DNA of 24,243 bases from Prorocentrum cordatum. Lineage: Eukaryota; Sar; Dinophyceae; Prorocentrales; Prorocentraceae. The notes under the pieces were generated by a model. That model saw only the letters and a program-made list of their open reading frames with translations, was not told where the DNA came from and did not search any database. Position numbers and translations under genes: made by a program. Shown piece by piece: positions 18,263 through 24,243 of this stretch. Position 1 is the first letter of the stretch. Every line of letters begins with the position of its first letter. Where the stretch lies: assembly GCA_963575745.1 (NCBI GenBank), contig CAUYUJ010011201.1, forward strand, positions 1-24,243. Reading direction: 5' to 3'.

Positions 18263-20130
18263 CTGGGCGCCGGCGGTAAACCGTCAACCTTTCTTACCGC
18301 CTGGGGACTCGTAGAGCTTCCTGACAGTATATAGTGTGGGAAAAAATACCGAGAACAACTAGTTTTCAGCCCAAGCGATTTCAGACCTCTCAAGATGACT
18401 CTAACAAAAAAACAAACAGTTTCGCAACCCAGTTCGAGTATCAGACCGAGTTCAGACCTCTCAATGCGACAGGCGGTCGCGTCTGATGTCTGCGAATCGA
18501 CTCATGTGCCTACCAGCCCTGCAGCCCCGCTACAGCCCGAGTTAAGTGCAGAAAACCGACAGCATCTCTCAGGATGACTTGAATAATACAATAGTTTCGC
18601 GGACCTGTTTCGAGCAGCAGGCCAAGTTCTGAGCTCTCGAATCGACCAACGAACGCGCCCGACATGTGCAAATCCATTGCTATGACCCGCAGCTCTGTAG
18701 CCCTTCCCCAGCACGAGTTGAGTGCAGAAAATTGAGAGCAATTTACACAATGATTCAGACAGTACGAATAGTTTCGCGGACCTAGCTCAGGCAGCAGGCC
18801 GAGTCGAGAGCCCTCGACACAACAGACAAACGCGCCGATAATTCTGAATCGAGTTCTGTGACTATAGTCTTTGTAGCTGCCCCACGGCTCGAGTTAAGTA
18901 CAGAAAACCGAGAGCGTATGTCAAGATGACTCGAATAATACAAATAGTTTTGCGGACCTAGCTCGGCTAGCAGACCGAGTTCAGACTTCTGGAGTCGAGA
19001 GGCGAACGCGCCTGATGATTCTGAATGCGATGGATGTGCTTACCAGCTCAAGAGCTGCTCTGCAGCTCGACTTGAGTGCAAAATACCCACCACGCGCATC
19101 AAGTTGACTCAAGTGATAGGAATAGGTTTGCGGACCTGGCTCGGCTCGAGTTCAGACCTATGGATTCAGCAGATTCGCCTGATCCTTCTAAGCGCGATAG
19201 TTGTGCTTACCAGCACTGTAGCTGCCCTACAGCTCGAGTTAAGTAGAGAAAATACCGACAACGCGTATCAAGTTGGCTCGAATAATACGAATAGGTTTGC
19301 GGACCTAGCTCGGCTAGGAGACCGAGTTGAGATCTCTGGATTCAACAGGCGAATGCGCCTGATGATTCCGAATGCGATAGGTGTGCTTGCCAGCACTGTA
19401 GCTGTCCTACAGCTCGAGTTAAGTAGAAAATACCGACAACGCGTATCAAGATGACTGAAAACGACCGTTCCCGCCGGGACGCTTTTTGGCGCTCAAAGTT
19501 ACCCGACCGAGCTGAGATCAAGATGGCGAGCGGGAATAAGATCGAATATCACGGAAAAAAATAGTAGAGCTCTAACGAATTGTCAAATTTCGAGAATAAA
19601 TAAAACTGGCGCCGGCGGTGAACCGTCAACCTGAACCGCCGGAACCTCGTAGAGCTCATTTCACGCGAAAGAGTGATCGGAGTCGAAAGAGAGAGCTTCT
19701 GGAAGCATTTCTCGAAAAAGAGAAAATTGATTTTTTTTTCGTGTCGATAGTAGAAGTGCGTCTACAGAGCTCATACTAAGACAGAGAGACCCTCATAGTT
19801 GTTTACAGGTGCCAAAAATCTGGTTTCTCAAAATAAATGGTCAAATATCTTTCAAAAATCGGAAAAGCACCCAAAAGTTGCCACATTGTCCGCCTCGGCC
19901 GGGTGGGCCAACTAGCTCCACCCCGCGCCGGAATTCCTCTAGCTCATCGATGACGAAGAGCTCTACGAGTTATTTTGAACCGACCAAAAGTCATCAAAAG
20001 GCCCAAAAGTTGTCACATTGTCCGCCTCGGCCGGGTGGGCCAACTAGCTTCACCCCGCGCCAGAATTCCTCTAGCTCATCGATGACAAAGAGCTCTACGA
20101 GGTACTTGCTAAGGGAAGCTCTACGAGTTA
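18263..20130 (+). mobile_element. Family B element, longest array, interrupted by A
   Basis: Starts CTGGGCGCCGGCGG in the C element. At least six monomers at 18438, 18624, 18801, 18977, 19148 and 19324 (spacings 186, 177, 176, 171, 176). The tail is interrupted by an A element (19606-19972) and then by a second A-type 3' piece (about 20002-20104). The true B end, CTTGCTAAGGGAAGCTCTACGAGTTA, is at 20105-20130. Confidence 0.85.
19606..19972 (+). mobile_element. Family A element, complete (367 bp)
   Basis: CTGGCGCCGGCGG start; the hairpin's right arm is shortened (CTGAACCGCCGG). Lacks about 25 bp around the usual CCAAGTGTTTTG. Ends ACGAGTTA rather than GAGGTA, a B-like last base change. Flanks AAATAAAA and TTTTGAACCGACC rebuild the B tail AAAATTTTCAACCGACC. 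Confidence 0.87.
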
Positions 20131-20187
20131 GTTCGCACATTGTCCGTCGGAGCCGGGTCGGCCAGCTAGCTGCACCCTGCGCGCGAA

Positions 20188-20912
20188 CTGGCGCCGGCGG
20201 TGAACCGTCAACCTGGTCACCGCCGGGAACCTCGTAGAGCTCATTTCACGCGTATGAGTGCTCGAAGTCGAAAGAGAGAGCTTCTGGAAGCATTCCTCGC
20301 AAAAAAAAAAGAAGTTTTTTTCGTGTCGATATGAAGATGGTTCCGCCAAGTGTTTTGATAGTGAAAGTGCGCCTACAAAGCTCATACTAAGAGAGAGAGG
20401 CCCTCGTGGTCGTTTACAGGTGCGAAAAATCTGCTTTCTCAAAATGAATTGTAAAAAAATGCAAAACCAACCACTTGTAAGCGTCCAAAACCCGAATAGC
20501 GAAGCCAAGCGCGGAACGCCGCACGGGGACCTCTGCCAGGCCGCCTGAAACGATGCGCGGGACTGAAAACCTCACAGGAGACGCTTGCAGGGGCGCCATT
20601 TACGATGCACGGGGCCCTGCAAAGCGCGCAAGGAAGATCTGCGTAGGAGCCTGGAAGAACTGCCGAAGCTCTTCCGAAGCTCTGCCGAAGCGCTTCGCGC
20701 ACCCGGGAGCCACGCGTATTGGGAAACGCTAGGAAGCCACGCTCCGGGACCCGCTGCAAGTTCCGGCAACCTGCTGCGGGGATCGTGGACCGGCGGAGGT
20801 GGGCGTGTCTCCCTCACCACCCACCGCCGGCTTCTTCTCTGAAGCCCTCAGCCCTCCAAGGAGCTATCTGGGAAAAAGTTAACACTTTGTCCTTTCTGGC
20901 CGGGTCGACCAA
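20188..20912 (+). mobile_element. Family A element split by ED
   Basis: Parts 20188-20473 and 20874-20912. Intact hairpin and CCTCGTAGAGCTC. Removing 20474-20873 joins GCAAAACCAACCA to AAAGTTAACACTTTG, close to the A consensus. It stops at GTCGACCAA where the next A element starts, so the terminus lies outside the window. Confidence 0.86.
20474..20873 (+). mobile_element. Family ED element, complete (400 bp)
   Basis: Starts CTTGTAAGCGTCCAAAACCCGAATAGC and ends GGAGCTATCTGGGA. The middle holds AGCTCTTCCGAAGCTCTGCCGAAGC repeats and GCTGCGGGGATCGTGGACCGGCGGAGG in common with the copies at 6212 and 7381. Flanked by A on both sides. More diverged than the 7381 copy; the central palindrome is not preserved. 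Confidence 0.8.
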
Positions 20913-22475
20913 CTGGCGCCGGCGGTGAACCGTCAACCTGGTCACCGCCGGGAACCTCGTAGAGCTCCTAACACGCGTAAGAGTGCTCAGTATCAAAAGA
21001 AGGAGCTTCTGGAAGCATTTCTCGGAAAAGAGAAAACATGATTTTTTTCACGTCGACATATAGTTGGTTTCGCCAAGTGTTTTGATAGTAAAAGTGCATG
21101 TAGAGAGCTCATATTAAGACGCTGAGGCCCTCATAATCATCTACAGGTGCGAAAAATCTGCTTTCTCAAAATAAATGGTCAAATATCTTTCAAAAAGTCG
21201 CAAAACCACCCAAACTGGGCGCCGGCGGTAAACCGTCAACCTTTGTTACCGCCGGGGACTCGTAGAGCTTCCTACCTTGATGTTAGTTGAGAAAACCGCG
21301 CATCCAACATTCCGACTTATAGTAAATATTTGTTGACCTCTGAATGCGACAGGTGGACGCGTCTGATGTCTTCGAATCGACTTCTGTCACCAGCCCTGCC
21401 GCCCCCCTACAGGCCCGAGTTAGGTGCAGAAAACCGACAGCACTTTTGAGAATGACTCGAACAATATAGAAGTTGTGCCGATCTAATTTGGACAGCAGAC
21501 CGAGTTCCGAGCTCTGGATCCAACAGGCGGACGAACACCCCTGATGATTCTGAGTGCGATAGGCGTGCTTACCAGCACTGTAGCTGCCCTGCAGCTCGGA
21601 ATAAGTACAAAATACCCACCACGCGTATCAAGTTGAATCGGATAATACGAATAGGTTTGCGCACGTAGCTCGGCTAGCAGACCGAGTTCAAACCTATGTA
21701 TTCGTCAGGCGAACGCGCCTGATGATTCTGAGTGCGATAGCTGTGCTAACCAGCACTGTAGCTGCCCTACAGCTCGAGTTAAGCAGAAAACACCGACAAC
21801 ACGTATCAGGTTGACTCGAATAATACGAATAGGTTTGCGGACCTAGCTCGACTAGCAGACCGAGTTCAGACCTATGGAGTCGACAGGCGAACGCGCCTGA
21901 TAATTCTGAGTGCGATAGGTGTGCTTACCAGCACTGTAGCTGCCCTACAGCCGAGTTCAGTAGAAAATACCGACAACGCGTATCAAGTTGACTCAAAGAA
22001 TACGAATAGGTTTGCGGGCCTAGCTCGGCTGGCAGACCGAGTTCAGACCTCTGGATTCAACAGGCGAACGCGCCTGATGATTCTGAGTGCGATAGCTGTG
22101 CTTACCAGCTCTGTAGCTGTCCTCAAGCTCGAGTTAAGAACAAAATAGCGACAGCGCGTATCAAGATGACTCGAAACGGCCGTTCCCGCCAGTGTGCTTT
22201 TTGGCCTTCAAAGTTACCCGATCGAGCTGAGATCAAGATGGCGAGCGGGAATAAGATCGAATATCACGGGAAAAAATACTAGAGCTCTAACGAATCGTCA
22301 AATTTCGAGAAAATAATTTTCAACCGAGCAAAAGTTGTGAAAAGTTCAGTTCTTTTTTTTCGAGCCAACTAGCTGTGGGGCGCGCCGGAATTACTCTTAG
22401 CTTCCAGCTATAACTAGCTAAGGGAAGCTCTACGAGTTAAGTTATCACTTTGTCCGTTCTGGCCGGGTCGACCAA
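20913..22475 (+). mobile_element. Family A element split by a family B insertion
   Basis: Parts 20913-21214 and 22440-22475. Intact hairpin and inverted-repeat copy. Join CCACCCAAA + AGTTATCACTTTGTCC matches the A consensus. Ends at GTCGACCAA, the same base position at which the enclosing A copy is interrupted. Confidence 0.87.
21215..22439 (+). mobile_element. Family B element, complete and uninterrupted (1,225 bp)
   Basis: CTGGGCGCCGGCGG to AAGCTCTACGAGTTA. After GGGGACTCGTAGAGCTTCC the usual TATATAATGT leader is replaced by a short unrelated stretch to about 21330. About five monomers follow, the later ones marked by GCACTGTAGCTGCCCTACAGC and CAGGCGAACGCGCCTG (perfect 6-bp stem with an AACG loop). 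The tail and 3' hairpin are standard. Confidence 0.9.
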
Positions 22476-23544
22476 CTGGGCGCCCGCGGTAAACCGTCAA
22501 CCTTTCTTACCGCCGGGGGACTCGTAGAGCTTCCTGACAATATATAATGTGGAAACGGATTTCAGAGAACGACTAGTTTTTCAGTCCAAGCAGTTATAGA
22601 CCTCTGAAGACTCTAACAAAAGAAACGAACAGTTTTCCAATCAAGCTCGAGTATAAAACCGAGTTCAGACCTCTGAATGCGACAGGCGAACGCGCTCATG
22701 TCTGCGGATCAATTCCTCTGATTACCAGCTTTCCAGCCCCCATACTGCCTGAGTTAAGTGTAGAAAACCGAGAGTACCTCTCAGGATGACTCGAATAATA
22801 CGGCAGTTTCGCGGATCTCGTTCGAGCAGCAGACCGAGTTCCGAACTCTCGGTTCGACGAACGGACGCGTCTGATGTCTCGCAATCGATTCCTGTGACCA
22901 GCAGCACTGTAGCCCTCCCCCAGCACGATTTGAGTACAGAAAACCGAGAGCTTTTCTCAAGATGACTCGAACAATACCAATAGGTTTCCGAACCTAGCTC
23001 GGGTTGCAGGCCGAGTACAGAGCTCTAGACTCGACAGACGAACGCGCCTGATAATTTCGAATCGATTTCTGTGATTATCAGCTCTCTGGCTGCCCTACAG
23101 ATCGAGTTAAGTACGAAAAACCGAGAGCGTCTGCTACAATGACTCGAATAATACAAATAGGTTTGCGACCCTAGCTCCGCTAGCAGACCGAGTTCAGACC
23201 TCTGGATTGAACAGGCGAACGCGCCTGATCATTCTAGATGCATTACCTGTGCTGACCAGGTCTGTAGCTTTCCTGAAGCTCGAGTTATCTTGAGAAAACC
23301 GACAGCGCGTATCAAGATGACTCGAACCGGCCGTTCCCGCCTGCCTGCTTTTTGGCCTTCAAAGTTACCCGATCGAGCTGAGATCAAGATGGCGAGCGGG
23401 AATAAGATCGAATATCATGAGAAAAAATACTACACCTCTAACGAATGGTCAAATTTTGAGCACGAAATTTTCAACCGACCAAAAGTCATCAAAAGGTCCG
23501 TCGAGATTTTTGCTGCCAACTAGCTCTCCAGCTCCCCGGAATTA
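22476..23544 (+). mobile_element. Family B element, 3' terminus displaced (4 monomers)
   Basis: Start CTGGGCGCCCGCGG has a G-to-C change in the left hairpin arm. The leader TATATAATGTGG is present. Monomer words at 22661, 22836, 23013 and 23190 give spacings of 175, 177 and 177. Monomer order parallels the copy at 17033, and the two copies are the most alike of the B set. Broken after GGAATTA by a C element. Confidence 0.88.
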
Positions 23545-23884
23545 TGGGAACCGGCGGTAAACCGTCAACCAGGTTACCGCCGGGACCCTCGTAGAGCTCT
23601 TTTCTCACACCACGCCTCTCAGAACACAGGGAGTAAGCTTCTGGAGTGAGAAACCCAAAAACCGAAAAATCACGTTTTTCTGTTTTTTTCGAACGTTGGT
23701 TCCTCCAAGTGTTTTGATAGAAATACTGCTCCTACGGACCTGAAAATTTTTATTGGCAGACGCGTCTTAACCCACTACAGGTGCGAAAAATCTGCTTTCT
23801 CAAAATGAATTGTGAAATATCTTTCAAATATTTGCAAAACCACCCAAAAGTTAACACTTTGTCCTTTCTTGCCGGGTCGGTCAA
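23545..23884 (+). mobile_element. Family C element, 5' and middle part
   Basis: Start TGGGAACCGGCGG lacks the usual first C. Hairpin intact, then CCTCGTAGAGCTCTTTTC. The second half (CTGCTTTCTCAAAATG, ATTTGCAAAACCACCC) is closer to family A than to the 9182 copy, suggesting exchange between A and C. Broken at GTCGGTCAA by an A element. Confidence 0.85.
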
Positions 23885-24243
23885 CTGGCGCCGGCGGTGA
23901 ACCGTCAACCTGATCACCACCGGGAACCTCGTAGAGCTCCTTGCATCCATGAGAAAGCTCAGGATCAAAGCGAGAGCTTCTGGCAGCTTTTCTACAAAAA
24001 ACTTCAAGTTGTGATTTTTCGGAGTCAACATGAAGTCGGTTCCTCCAAGTGAACTGGTACTGAAAATGGCTCTAGAGAGCTGAGCTGCTCAGGGAACAAA
24101 GTTTATATCTCAATGCTAGGAGTAAAAATCTGCTTTCTCAAAATGAATTGTCAAATATCTTTCAAAAAATTGCAAAACCACCCAAAAGTTATCACATTGT
24201 CCTTTCTGGCCGGGTGGACCAACTAGCTCCACCCCGCGCCGGA
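23885..24243 (+). mobile_element. Family A element, runs off the window
   Basis: CTGGCGCCGGCGG start; hairpin right arm has one mismatch (TCACCACCGG). Standard body up to CTAGCTCCACCCCGCGCCGGA at the last base, about 40 bp short of the expected end. It is the innermost of the elements still open at the edge. Confidence 0.88.

Larger units (their letters stand above)
16871..20187 (+). mobile_element. Family C element split by two family B insertions
   Basis: Parts 16871-17032, 18124-18262 and 20131-20187. The hairpin is intact (CCGGCGGTAA, loop ACCGTCAACCAGG, TTACCGCCGG). Joins: TTTCGCCA + AGTGTTTTGATAG and GACCCAAA + GTTCGCACATTG, both the unbroken C sequence with no added base. The last part stops at CGCGCGAA where an A element begins. 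Confidence 0.87.

Noticed and set aside
8052-23544. CRISPR array
   Set aside because: Monomers of about 177 bp are contiguous and diverged, without short identical repeats and unique spacers, and the context is eukaryotic.

Overview
This looks like nuclear DNA of a eukaryote, probably an alga or other protist. It has long trinucleotide and TA microsatellites, CpG-rich low-complexity DNA, a decayed Ty1/copia fragment and nested transposon-like repeats. There is no bacterial-style gene density, no intact protein gene and no recognisable RNA gene. The SWRTRHF-type RNase H motif of the copia fragment recalls elements I associate with dinoflagellates and related algae. That is a weak hint, and I do not name the organism.

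Left part (1-5087). This is mostly non-coding: CCT/GGA/CTC microsatellites, TA runs, a tandem repeat with an 83-bp period (1395-1840), a 7-bp CTCGAGG-type minisatellite (2030-2311), a G/A-rich tract (2403-2583), and a broken copia reverse-transcriptase tail/RNase H segment on the minus strand (4472-4837).

Right part (5088-24243). This is almost entirely a mosaic of short non-coding mobile elements inserted into each other. I define four families here; the names are mine. A is about 400 bp, starts CTGGCGCCGGCGG and ends GAGGTA. C shares A's 3' half but starts CTGGGAGCCGGCGG. B is about 1.1-1.3 kb, starts CTGGGCGCCGGCGG, carries several ordered monomers of about 177 bp and ends GAGTTA. ED is about 350-400 bp, starts CTTGGTAGCG or CTTGTAAGCG and ends CTCCGGGA. 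A, B and C share one design. At the 5' end is a hairpin with an almost invariant loop (ACCGTCAACC) and a covarying stem. Next comes an internal copy of a 14-15 bp inverted repeat with core CTCGTAGAGCT. The other copy lies at the very 3' end, where it also forms one arm of a terminal hairpin. Because copies interrupt each other, about ten pre-insertion sites can be rebuilt by eye. Insertion is directly 3' of an A, with no target duplication or at most a duplicated A.

Asymmetric terminal inverted repeats, a 3' hairpin, internal tandem repeats and an A|A-like target with no longer duplication most resemble non-autonomous Helentron/Helitron2-type rolling-circle elements, but the canonical Helitron ends (5' TC, 3' CTRR) are absent. 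No Rep/helicase or transposase is encoded, so any mobilising enzyme would lie elsewhere. From 13428 to the right edge, ten insertion events are stacked inside one another and still open at 24243, so this is probably a large nested, gene-poor repeat block.
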